A stretch of DNA of 36,612 nt from JAWXUC01 sp044432975 (GTDB lineage Bacteria > Pseudomonadota > Alphaproteobacteria > RF32 > CAG-239), in assembly GCA_044432975.1 (NCBI GenBank), contig JAWXUC010000012.1:1-36612 (forward strand), given 5' to 3'. Below are positions 30,214 to 36,612 of this stretch, one piece after another; the first letter of the stretch is position 1, and each line of letters starts with the position of its first letter. Both the position numbers and the translations under genes were made by a program. Under the pieces are notes generated by a model, which saw nothing but the letters and a program-made list of their open reading frames with translations, did no database searches and was not told the origin of the DNA.

Positions 30214-31986
30214 ATGAAGAAAAATGTATTTTTATTTGTTGCTTGTATTTGTGTGTTGGGATTTTGCTCTTGTCATAATGTTCGCATAACATCTGAAGGT
30301 GGGGAGGATTTTTATAGTCAAGATTCTAAATACGGCTCTTATTTAGCGGCTAGGGTTGCGCATGTTAGAAAAGATTTTGATGCGGCAGCAAAATATTATT
30401 CTAAAACGGTTGTTCTTGAGGATGATAATAAAGATTTATTATCTCAGCTCTACGTTCTTTATGCTTCGCAAGGGGATTTGGCTAGCGCTTCAAAATATGC
30501 TAAAGAGCTTCAGAAAAAAGGGGATAAGAATAGTTTTCTAGACACTATTATTGCGGTTGAAGAGGTTAAAGATAAAGAATATAAAAATGTGATTGCTTTG
30601 TTGTCAAAATCTGGTGTGCCTATTTATGATAACTTTATTAATCCTCTTATTTTAGCTTGGGCTTATGCTGGTGATAATAATATTGATATGGCATTAAAAG
30701 AAATTTCTGTCTTGAAAAATGAACCTAGTTTGAAAACTCTTTATAATTTTCAGGTTGCTATGATTTATGACTATTTTAATCAAGTTGATGAAGCGCAAAA
30801 ATATTTTGATACAATGGCAGTTAATTCAAAAGAACACTTGTCTTTTAGGGCGTTGCAATTGATGAGCAATTTTTATTTGAGGGTTGGGCAAAAAGAAAAA
30901 GCTGTTGAGCTTATTAAAGTTTATCAAAATGATAGTGTTTTTGCACCTATGTTAAAAAGGCTTTTGGCAGGGGTTGAAAAAACAAAAAAAACTCCTCAAC
31001 CGATTGTTGGTAGTCCGAGCATTGGTCTAGCAGATAGTTTATTCTCTATTGCGGCGACTTTAAGGGCTGAAGGACAAAATTTGGATTTAGCACATATTTT
31101 TGTTAGTATGGCAATATATTCAAACCCTGAATATGATTTGGCAAAATTATTGTTGGCAGATATTTTAGAAGACAGAGGTATGTATTTAGAAGCAAATGGT
31201 TTGTATGATTCTATTGATGAAGACTCAGATGCTTATGATATTATTTTAAGAAAAAAAGCCGATAATTTTGCAAAACTTGGTGATTATAAAAAAGCTGAGA
31301 AGGTTTTGAAGAAAATTATTTCTTCTGAAAAAAGTGGGCGTCAATTGTATTTGTCTTTAGGTGATGCCTTGCGAATGCAAAATAAATTTTCTGAGGCTGC
31401 TAAATATTATAAAAAAGGAATAAGTTTAATTAAAGAAGAAAGTTCTAGTGATTGGGTGTTGTATTATTCTTTAGGTGTTGTTTATGAAAGAGATGGAAAA
31501 TTAAAAAAAGCAGAAGAAATGTTTTTAAAATCTTTAGACTTGAGTCGTAATCATTATTTGGTGCAAAATTATTTGGGCTATATGTGGTTGGATAATGGTA
31601 TGAATATAGACAAGGCTTTTGCTTTGATTGTTGATGCTTATCAGCAAGCGCCAAATGATGGGAATATTTTAGATTCATTAGGGTTTGCTTTTTATAAGCT
31701 TGGATTTTATGATAAAGCGATTACTTATTTGGAAGAAGCGACGTTGGTTGAACCAAATAATCCTGTTATATTTGAGCATCTTGGAGATGTTTATTATATG
31801 GCTGGAAGAAAAACAGAAGCGGGATTTTTGTGGTCTCAGTCTTTGAGTTTGGATGTTGAAGATGAGCCTGATTTTAAATTAGAATCGGTGAAGGATAAAA
31901 TGAAAAATGGTTTAGACTTTGTGCCATTGAAAGTAGAAGATGAAAACTTTGTTAATGAAAAAATAAAAGAGCTTGAGGAATTTTAA
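30214..31986 (+). CDS. TPR-repeat lipoprotein
   Basis: A 590-residue outer-membrane-type lipoprotein. The signal FLFVACICVLGFCSC ends in a Cys-rich lipobox, with the last or second-last Cys acylated. The rest is built from about ten to twelve tetratricopeptide-like helix pairs: SYLAARVAHVRKDFDAAAKY, LLSQLYVLYASQGDLASASK, LYLSLGDALRMQNKFSEAAK, YYSLGVVYERDGKLKKAEEM and ILDSLGFAFYKLGFYDKAIT are clear. TPR lipoproteins of this size act as scaffolds in the alphaproteobacterial envelope. The start is ATG at 30214 with TGAGG (30204-30208) 5 bases before it. The GTG at 30208 overlaps that ribosome binding site. The stop overlaps the next start (TAATG). Confidence 0.9.
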   Translation: MKKNVFLFVACICVLGFCSCHNVRITSEGGEDFYSQDSKYGSYLAARVAHVRKDFDAAAKYYSKTVVLEDDNKDLLSQLYVLYASQGDLASASKYAKELQKKGDKNSFLDTIIAVEEVKDKEYKNVIALLSKSGVPIYDNFINPLILAWAYAGDNNIDMALKEISVLKNEPSLKTLYNFQVAMIYDYFNQVDEAQKYFDTMAVNSKEHLSFRALQLMSNFYLRVGQKEKAVELIKVYQNDSVFAPMLKRLLAGVEKTKKTPQPIVGSPSIGLADSLFSIAATLRAEGQNLDLAHIFVSMAIYSNPEYDLAKLLLADILEDRGMYLEANGLYDSIDEDSDAYDIILRKKADNFAKLGDYKKAEKVLKKIISSEKSGRQLYLSLGDALRMQNKFSEAAKYYKKGISLIKEESSSDWVLYYSLGVVYERDGKLKKAEEMFLKSLDLSRNHYLVQNYLGYMWLDNGMNIDKAFALIVDAYQQAPNDGNILDSLGFAFYKLGFYDKAITYLEEATLVEPNNPVIFEHLGDVYYMAGRKTEAGFLWSQSLSLDVEDEPDFKLESVKDKMKNGLDFVPLKVEDENFVNEKIKELEEF

Positions 31987-32279
31987 TGGGAATTTATTTG
32001 TTAATAAGCTTGTTTGTTGTTTATTTTGTTTCTTATTTTGTGTTAGGAAAAATAAAGCATAAAAAAGTTTGGACTTTGCTTTTTGGAGCTTCTTTTGTTT
32101 TGATGGGCTTGTGTTTATTGTTGCTTAAGAGTGTTAGAAGCGGTGGTATTAGTATTTGGGGTTTGGATGAGTATTATCTTTTGTATTTAATGTCGTCCTT
32201 AGTTTTTTTGCTTGGGGTTATAAATCTTTGGCTATATAAAAAAGAATTGTTTTTATTGTTAAGAACAAAAGAAGAGTGA
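31986..32279 (+). CDS. Small three-helix membrane protein
   Basis: A 97-residue protein with three hydrophobic helices: residues about 2-21 (GIYLLISLFVVYFVSYFVLG), 29-47 (WTLLFGASFVLMGLCLLLL) and 65-83 (YLLYLMSSLVFLLGVINLW). Short charged loops separate them. The start overlaps the TPR gene stop (TAATG), so the pair is one operon and the protein probably acts with the TPR lipoprotein, which is inference. No family recognised. The stop codon is inside the terminator stem. Confidence 0.8.
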   Translation: MGIYLLISLFVVYFVSYFVLGKIKHKKVWTLLFGASFVLMGLCLLLLKSVRSGGISIWGLDEYYLLYLMSSLVFLLGVINLWLYKKELFLLLRTKEE

Positions 32280-32310
32280 GGTGCTTGGTGCAGCTCACTC
32301 TTCAATTTTT
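32271..32310. terminator. Terminator between convergent genes at 32279/32320
   Basis: GAAGAGTGAG (32271-32280) pairs perfectly with CTCACTCTTC (32294-32303) around a 13-base loop, followed by AATTTTT. It includes the stop codon of the small membrane protein. Confidence 0.8.
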
Positions 32311-32319
32311 AGGGTTAGA

Positions 32320-33042
32320 TTATTTTCTAAAGAAAGTTACGTTTTCGTTTTCTACATTAAATAATCCAGATGCTTTTGCCTCGTTGTAGTTCATTCCTTC
32401 AACTACAATAGCTTCTGCTTCTCCGCTTCTTGTGTACTCATTACGAATTTGATAGTTCCAGGCCATTGAACTTCCTTTTTTGTGAATCCAGAAAGATGAC
32501 TCTGTTATGAATTCATACTCTACTGCCCAGGTCTCCCAAAAGAGGTTAGGACGGATGTATGATTCATTTTTTTCAATTAGTAATACATCATTGCCGTCAA
32601 CAGCTTTCCATGCCTTTTGATTCTCATAAACGCATGGCTGAAGTCTAGTTTCAAAATTATAATATGTATTATTGTTTTGATATCTAACTTCATCAATAGC
32701 TTCTGCGACAGGCATTAAAGAATAGAAGGTGCTACTTGGTTTGCTATCTCCGTAATAGTCGGATTTGATTTTAATCCAAAGGAAAGTAGCTGAATAATCA
32801 TCTTTTGAATAAATTTCTTCAAGACCAAGAATAAACCAGTCATAATTTCCTTCAGAGAACTGCCAAACTTCTTTTGTGAAAATGCAATCTTTGTTGTAAG
32901 ATATTATATCTTCACCGTAAAGGTAGGAGTTGTCATCGCGGTAACCATCTTCATAATACCAATCGTACGGCTCACAAGAAGTGAGACTCAACATCATTGC
33001 GCTTAGCACAAATAATATTGAGATTTTGATGTTTTTTATCAT
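32320..33042 (-). CDS. Bacteroidetes-style lipoprotein, probably horizontally acquired
   Basis: A 240-residue lipoprotein. The signal peptide ILFVLSAMMLSLTSC gives lipidated Cys23, directly followed by an acidic, Tyr-rich stretch (EPYDWYYEDGYRDDNSY). Acidic residues after the Cys resemble the surface-export signal of Bacteroidetes lipoproteins. The rest is Trp- and Tyr-rich and likely beta (WFILGLEEIYSKDDYSATFL, FWETWAVEYEFITESSFWIH). No enzyme motif seen. There is no Shine-Dalgarno sequence. The leader CACAAAACAATTAAACTATA is A-rich like those at 3954 and 8294. A sigma-70-like promoter lies at 33072-33100. Donor from Bacteroidetes is inference from signal, leader and style. Confidence 0.78.
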   Translation of the reverse strand: MIKNIKISILFVLSAMMLSLTSCEPYDWYYEDGYRDDNSYLYGEDIISYNKDCIFTKEVWQFSEGNYDWFILGLEEIYSKDDYSATFLWIKIKSDYYGDSKPSSTFYSLMPVAEAIDEVRYQNNNTYYNFETRLQPCVYENQKAWKAVDGNDVLLIEKNESYIRPNLFWETWAVEYEFITESSFWIHKKGSSMAWNYQIRNEYTRSGEAEAIVVEGMNYNEAKASGLFNVENENVTFFRK

Positions 33043-33071
33043 AATTTATAGTTTAATTGTTTTGTGGATTG

Positions 33072-33100
33072 ATTATATCATATTTTTTTGCATAAAACAA
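33072..33100 (-). promoter_or_regulatory. Promoter of the Bacteroidetes-style lipoprotein gene
   Basis: Read leftward, TTGTTT (33095-33100) and TATAAT (33072-33077) are 17 bases apart. The -10 is a perfect consensus. The leader is about 25 bases and has no ribosome binding site. Confidence 0.6.
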
Positions 33101-33190
33101 TAAAAAAATCTTGCAAAATTATTTTTTTTGTCTATTCTGAAAGTTATATTACTATTTTTAGTAAATTTTTAATTTAATTTTTAATCTATT

Positions 33191-33433
33191 ATGGCAAATT
33201 TAATTTTAGAGAACGCAAGTACTGTTCTTAGAAAAGGCACAACTTGGTCAAAAGAAGACATTAGCATTGTTAATTCTTTTTTGAATCACACAAAAATGGT
33301 AGAAACTTCAGAGGGAAAAGATGTCGCAAGGCGCTTGGTTTCTGTGGTGAATGCTGGTGGTAATAACAAGTTAAAAAAGAAAGCTGAGAAGTTTTCTTGT
33401 GCAGTTCAAAAGAAGTATGGCATCTCTATTTAA
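33191..33433 (+). CDS. Small basic protein, function unknown
   Basis: An 80-residue cytoplasmic protein with net positive charge and helical composition (SIVNSFLNHTKMVETSEGKD, VARRLVSVVNAGGNNKLKKK). It could bind nucleic acid, which is inference from charge alone. ATG at 33191 is preceded by TTTTTAATCTATT without a Shine-Dalgarno sequence. It is 11 bases upstream of the gene at 33445, which also begins with ATGGCAAAT, so the two are probably cotranscribed. A weak Bacteroidetes-like promoter (TTTG at 33127, TACTATTT at 33150) precedes it. No family recognised. Confidence 0.6.
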   Translation: MANLILENASTVLRKGTTWSKEDISIVNSFLNHTKMVETSEGKDVARRLVSVVNAGGNNKLKKKAEKFSCAVQKKYGISI

Positions 33434-33444
33434 CAAACAAAACT

Positions 33445-33627
33445 ATGGCAAATGATATCAAAACAAAAGACCAAAATGTTGAAGCATGCAAGGTATCTCA
33501 AGATTTTGGCGCTCAAGAAGGTTCTTCGGTTCCTGAGGTATGTAAAAAGTGCACCGTTCCAAAAGATTGGGGTTTATGTCCTGATTGTATGTATGGAATG
33601 ATGGATTATAACCACTTGATTACTTGA
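33445..33627 (+). CDS. Small zinc-ribbon-like protein
   Basis: A 60-residue protein. Residues about 33-49 read VCKKCTVPKDWGLCPDC, two CxxC pairs separated by ten residues, a likely zinc-binding knuckle. The N-terminal half (MANDIKTKDQNVEACKVSQD) is polar. The ATG at 33445 is chosen because the upstream in-frame ATG (33397) overlaps most of the preceding gene's end and would add an unlikely segment. The leader AACAAACAAAACT has no Shine-Dalgarno sequence. Forms a pair with the basic protein at 33191, and a terminator follows at 33654. Function unknown. Confidence 0.6.
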   Translation: MANDIKTKDQNVEACKVSQDFGAQEGSSVPEVCKKCTVPKDWGLCPDCMYGMMDYNHLIT

Positions 33628-33653
33628 TAATTTATTGTTTAACCATTAACTTT

Positions 33654-33692
33654 ATCCCGCTTTATTTTTTATAAGGCGGGATTTTTGTTTTT
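33654..33692 (+). terminator. Terminator of the two small genes
   Basis: ATCCCGCTTTAT (33654-33665) pairs, with one G-U pair, with ATAAGGCGGGAT (33671-33682), followed by TTTTGTTTTT. Confidence 0.87.
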
Positions 33693-33697
33693 ATGTG

Positions 33698-33726
33698 TTG
33701 ACTTATTGTGTTGTCTTCTATATTAT
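33698..33726 (+). promoter_or_regulatory. Candidate rne promoter
   Basis: TTGACT (33698-33703) and TATTAT (33721-33726) are 17 bases apart, placed directly after the terminator. They imply a 5' untranslated region of about 150 bases. Long rne leaders serve in autoregulation in other proteobacteria; whether this one does is inference. Confidence 0.5.
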
Positions 33727-33884
33727 TATTTTTAATAGTCATTTTTGTACTGACCTTAAGGCGCTTTAACAAACTTATTTTTTGCTTTTTGGAAGGTATT
33801 AGGTTTTATCTTTTGTAATGAAGAACCTTATAATGATTATATTTATAACATATTTGCCAAGCTAGGCTAAAGGGATTTTATATT

Positions 33885-35966
33885 ATGACAAAAAGAATGC
33901 TCGTGGATTGCACGCATGAGGAAGAAACTCGTGTTGTTGTGATTGATAATAACAAACTTCAAGATGTTGAGTTTGAAACAATTAACAAAAGACCAATCAA
34001 AGGTAATATTTATTTAGCAAAAGTTATGAGGGTTGAGCCTTCTTTACAAGCTTGCTTTGTGGATTATGGTGGAAACCGTCATGGCTTTTTGGCTTATGGA
34101 GAAATTCATACAGATTATTTTAATGTTTCTGAAGAAGAGCGTTTAAATATTGCAAAAGAAGTTGAAGAAACTTTAGAAGCAAAAAAAGTTAAAACTCAGG
34201 TTAAGCAAGTAGAAAAAGCAGTTAAGGCTTTGCCTCAACCAGTTGAGTTTAAATCAACAGAAGTGGTTGAAATTTTTGTTTATCAAGGTTCTCAAGCAGA
34301 AGAAGTTGAAGATAAAAAAGAGGCTGTTGTTGAGAAAAAAACAAAAAAGAAATTTGTTAGACGTAGATACTCTAAAAAATCTGAAAAAGAAATTGCTTGC
34401 GCAACAGGTTTTGATGAAGAAAGCATTAAAGAAGACGTTAAGTCAGATGTTGATGATGATGATCTTGAAGATGATGATGCTATAGATGATGATGAAGTTG
34501 TTAAAAAACTTATGGTTTCTAAAAAGCTTTTTTATGGTAATAAAATTCAAGATGTAATTAAAGAAGGACAAATTTTATTAGTACAAGTTGTTAAAGAAGA
34601 AAGAGGAAATAAAGGCGCTGCTCTTACAACTTATTTATCTTTGGCTGGTAGATATTGTGTGTTAATGCCGAATCGTGTTAAAAGCGGTGGGGTGTCTCGT
34701 AAAATTACAAATCAATCTGATAGAAAACGTTTGAAAAATGTTGTTTCTGAGCTTCCACTTAATTGTGATATGTCTTTAATTGTTAGGACTGCTGGTGAAG
34801 AAAAAACCAAACAAGATATTACTCGTGATTATAATTATTTGATTAGAACTTGGAATAAAATTAGAGAAAATTCTCTTAATAATCAAGCTCCTGCTATTAT
34901 TCATGAAGAAGGCAATCTTATAAAAAGAGCTTTGCGTGATATTTATTCTAAAGAGATATCAGAAGTTGTGGTTGATGGTTATCATGGTTATAAAACAGCA
35001 AAAGAATTCTTTAAGATTTTGGCTCCTCATAACTTGAAAAAAATTAAATTATATAAAAATGTAGATCTTCCGATGTTTCAACGTTATCAGGTTGAGGGTC
35101 AGTTAGATAAACTTCACGATCCTGTTGCTCAATTGGAAAGCGGTGGTTATTTGGTTATTAATCCTACAGAAGCGTTAATATCTATTGATGTTAATTCAGG
35201 TAGAGCTACAAAAGAAAAAGATTTAGAAGAAACTGCGTTAAAAACAAACTTAGAAGCCTGTGATGAGATTGCAAAACAACTTAGAATCAGAAACCTTGCT
35301 GGGCTTGTTGTGGTAGATTTTATTGATATGGCTGAAAATAAGCACAACATTGCAATTGAAAAAAGAATGAAAGAGGTTTTAAAACAAGATAGATCTAAAG
35401 TTCAGGTTGGTAGAATGAGCATCTTTGGTTTGTTGGAGATGTCTCGTCAGCGTATGCATTCTTCTTTCTTTGAAAGTTCTTATCAAACTTGTCCTCATTG
35501 TCAAGGTAGAGGAATTGTTAGGTCTAAGCCATCTTCTGCAATGATGATTTTGCGTGTGATTGAAGAAGAAGGTTCTAAAAATAGAAGTTCTAAACTTAAT
35601 ATTTGGGTGCCAACAGAAATTGCACTATATTTGCTTAATACAAATCGTAATAAAATTAGTGAAATTGAAGCTAAATATAATTTTGAGGTGTGTATTTTAG
35701 GAGATGATACTATTCTTAATGTTGCAGATTATAAAATGGAAAGAATTAAAGTTGTAAAATCTGAAGCAACAGAAGAAGTTAAAGAGCCTAAAGAGGTTAA
35801 GGAATATAAAGAGCCTAAAGTTGTTTTTGAAGATGCTTGTATAAAAGATAATAATCAAGAAGAAAACAAAGAAGAAGATGTTGTTGTTGAAAATAATAAT
35901 GAACCTCAAGAAAAAAAGAGAAGAGGTAGAGGTAATTGGTGGAAAAAACTTGTTAAAGGCTCTTAA
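33885..35966 (+). CDS. rne: Ribonuclease E/G family endoribonuclease
   Basis: A 693-residue enzyme that cuts AU-rich single-stranded RNA and starts mRNA decay and rRNA/tRNA processing. The N-terminal S1 domain (GNIYLAKVMRVEPSLQACFV, DYGGNRHGFLAYGEIH) is interrupted at residues about 88-200 by a Lys- and Asp/Glu-rich insert, then resumes (GQILLVQVVKEERGNKGAAL). Such an insert is typical for Alphaproteobacteria. The catalytic Asp residues are in ALISIDVNSGRAT and LVVVDFIDM. The zinc-link is CPHCQGRG. The C-terminal tail is only about 100 residues, acidic then basic (KKRRGRGNWWKKL), so the degradosome scaffold of E. coli RNase E is missing. AAGGGA lies before ATG. Confidence 0.95.
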   Translation: MTKRMLVDCTHEEETRVVVIDNNKLQDVEFETINKRPIKGNIYLAKVMRVEPSLQACFVDYGGNRHGFLAYGEIHTDYFNVSEEERLNIAKEVEETLEAKKVKTQVKQVEKAVKALPQPVEFKSTEVVEIFVYQGSQAEEVEDKKEAVVEKKTKKKFVRRRYSKKSEKEIACATGFDEESIKEDVKSDVDDDDLEDDDAIDDDEVVKKLMVSKKLFYGNKIQDVIKEGQILLVQVVKEERGNKGAALTTYLSLAGRYCVLMPNRVKSGGVSRKITNQSDRKRLKNVVSELPLNCDMSLIVRTAGEEKTKQDITRDYNYLIRTWNKIRENSLNNQAPAIIHEEGNLIKRALRDIYSKEISEVVVDGYHGYKTAKEFFKILAPHNLKKIKLYKNVDLPMFQRYQVEGQLDKLHDPVAQLESGGYLVINPTEALISIDVNSGRATKEKDLEETALKTNLEACDEIAKQLRIRNLAGLVVVDFIDMAENKHNIAIEKRMKEVLKQDRSKVQVGRMSIFGLLEMSRQRMHSSFFESSYQTCPHCQGRGIVRSKPSSAMMILRVIEEEGSKNRSSKLNIWVPTEIALYLLNTNRNKISEIEAKYNFEVCILGDDTILNVADYKMERIKVVKSEATEEVKEPKEVKEYKEPKVVFEDACIKDNNQEENKEEDVVVENNNEPQEKKRRGRGNWWKKLVKGS

Positions 35967-36369
35967 TATATTTAAAATATTTGTTTTTTTTGTGATTTTT
36001 TGTTGTGGTACAAAGGTTTTTGCATCTGATTTTTCTTGCGATAATTCTCATTATATAAACGCTTTTAGCAACTATATAATAGAAAGCTCAGCTTCTGAAC
36101 AAAATATTAAAGATTTTAGAGAGCAAAAGCTTTTGTTGAAAAATGTTAATGATTTTTCAGAAGTTGATGATTTTAATAATAAAGACAATATTCCTCTTGC
36201 AGATGACTTGTTGATGTTAAAAATTAATGATGGTGTAAATAAATATAAAATATGTAATAATAAAGATTATTATTTTTTAATTTATGAAATAGATGAAAAT
36301 ATTAAAACTGTTTTTTTTAGTAAAAGTAAAAAGTTGTTTGATTTTGATGGAGCAAATTTAACTAATTGA
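35950..36369 (+). CDS. Small exported protein, function unknown
   Basis: A protein of 139 residues if started at TTG 35950, where a signal peptide begins (LKALNIFKIFVFFVIFCCG, then TKVFASDFSC). Cleavage is likely after VFA. The mature part of about 110 residues is Asn- and Asp-rich with cysteines in DFSCDN and YKICNN, which may pair. The start is uncertain. The TTG follows GGTGGAAAAAAC, giving a plausible weak ribosome binding site. ATG 35899 would add a charged extension inside rne. It overlaps the rne end by 17 bases, so it is cotranscribed. No domain recognised. Confidence 0.6.
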   Translation: MLKALNIFKIFVFFVIFCCGTKVFASDFSCDNSHYINAFSNYIIESSASEQNIKDFREQKLLLKNVNDFSEVDDFNNKDNIPLADDLLMLKINDGVNKYKICNNKDYYFLIYEIDENIKTVFFSKSKKLFDFDGANLTN

Positions 36370-36492
36370 TTTTTATAAAAAATCAAGAAAATAAGAAAAT
36401 CTCTATATGTATAAATCATTGAAAAAAAATAAAAAGTTATTAACTATTTATTAGTTAATTATGATTAGAATGAATTCATGGGCAAAAAAAAC

Positions 36493-36521
36493 TTGATTAG
36501 TGGTTTATTTTGTGGTATAAT
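36493..36521 (+). promoter_or_regulatory. Promoter of the gene starting at 36585
   Basis: TTGATT (36493-36498) and TATAAT (36516-36521) are exactly 17 bases apart, giving a leader of about 57 bases. No sigma-28 or sigma-54 consensus is seen in this stretch. Confidence 0.65.
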
Positions 36522-36584
36522 TAAACTTGCAATTGAAGGATTTTATTGCTTGTTTATATAATGATTCACAGAAGGAGAAAAATT

Positions 36585-36612
36585 ATGTCTGATATAAATT
36601 TAACATCATCGA
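36585..36612 (+). CDS. Start of a gene cut by the window end, possibly flagellin
   Basis: Only nine codons are present (MSDINLTSS). AGGAG (36573-36577) lies 7 bases before the ATG, and a good promoter lies upstream. The first residues resemble alphaproteobacterial flagellins, which often begin with MSD or MAD, then a polar beta start and a Leu-Thr/Ser-Ser run. Nine residues cannot prove this. The nearby ChpT-CheY-CheR module agrees with motility. Confidence 0.5.

Noticed and set aside
33191..33627. Toxin-antitoxin pair
   Set aside because: Size and pairing are suggestive but neither protein shows a known toxin or antitoxin motif, and the second has a zinc knuckle.

Overview
The window comes from an AT-rich, Gram-negative bacterium. 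It is most likely an uncultured, host-associated member of the Alphaproteobacteria, and this placement is inference from gene content rather than from a marker gene. The supporting genes are a ChpT-like histidine phosphotransferase, an RNase E with a long charged insert in its S1 domain, TrmFO, an alphaproteobacterial-type uracil-DNA glycosylase homologue and a HAD protein of the TIGR01459 type. Most genes have clear AGGAG-type ribosome binding sites and many are separated by simple hairpin terminators. TTG and GTG starts occur.

Layout. Positions 1-3543 hold a GTG-initiated type IV pilin-like gene, a nitroreductase with an unidentified partner, and two lipoproteins, the second with an OmpA-like C-terminus. 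A tRNA-Arg(ACG) follows at 3684, then a small two-helix membrane protein, an isochorismatase-like hydrolase, and two adjacent genes that look like catalytically degraded enzymes: a one-domain DEAD-box protein and a HAD protein lacking its nucleophile. Positions 6529-7174 are a gene-free patchwork of palindromic repeats, followed by a Cys-rich secreted protein and a Ser/Arg-rich secreted protein.

Positions 9214-19084 hold a type IVb (R64 thin-pilus/TCP-like) pilus assembly locus: an OmpA-like anchored protein, a TcpQ-domain lipoprotein, a PilN secretin lipoprotein, PilO, PilP, the PilQ ATPase, a PilR/GspF platform protein and a pilin-like membrane protein without a recognisable prepilin cleavage site. 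No prepilin peptidase is visible in the window. The only canonical pilin-like N-terminus is about 9 kb away, at the start of the window.

Positions 19119-26665 carry a small outer-membrane barrel protein, trmFO, an envelope protein, a compact ChpT-CheY-CheR module, fabI, a YihY/BrkB membrane protein and recA. Downstream of recA is a 320 bp non-coding element with 13 bp terminal inverted repeats around a 160 bp imperfect hairpin. Positions 27174-32279 hold a zinc-ribbon/DUF3426 protein, two secreted proteins that look like diverged paralogues, a uracil-DNA glycosylase homologue with an altered active site, a TPR lipoprotein and a small membrane protein. The window closes with a Bacteroidetes-style lipoprotein, two tiny genes, rne, a small secreted protein and the first codons of a gene that may be flagellin.

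Two themes stand out. First, five small genes (3954, 8294, 32320, 33191, 33445) lack Shine-Dalgarno sequences. Three of them share an A-rich leader containing AAAMCAATTAAA, and some have Bacteroidetes-like promoters, which suggests acquisition from Bacteroidetes. Second, non-coding DNA is rich in palindromic repeat families, with one MITE-like or structured-RNA-like element behind recA.
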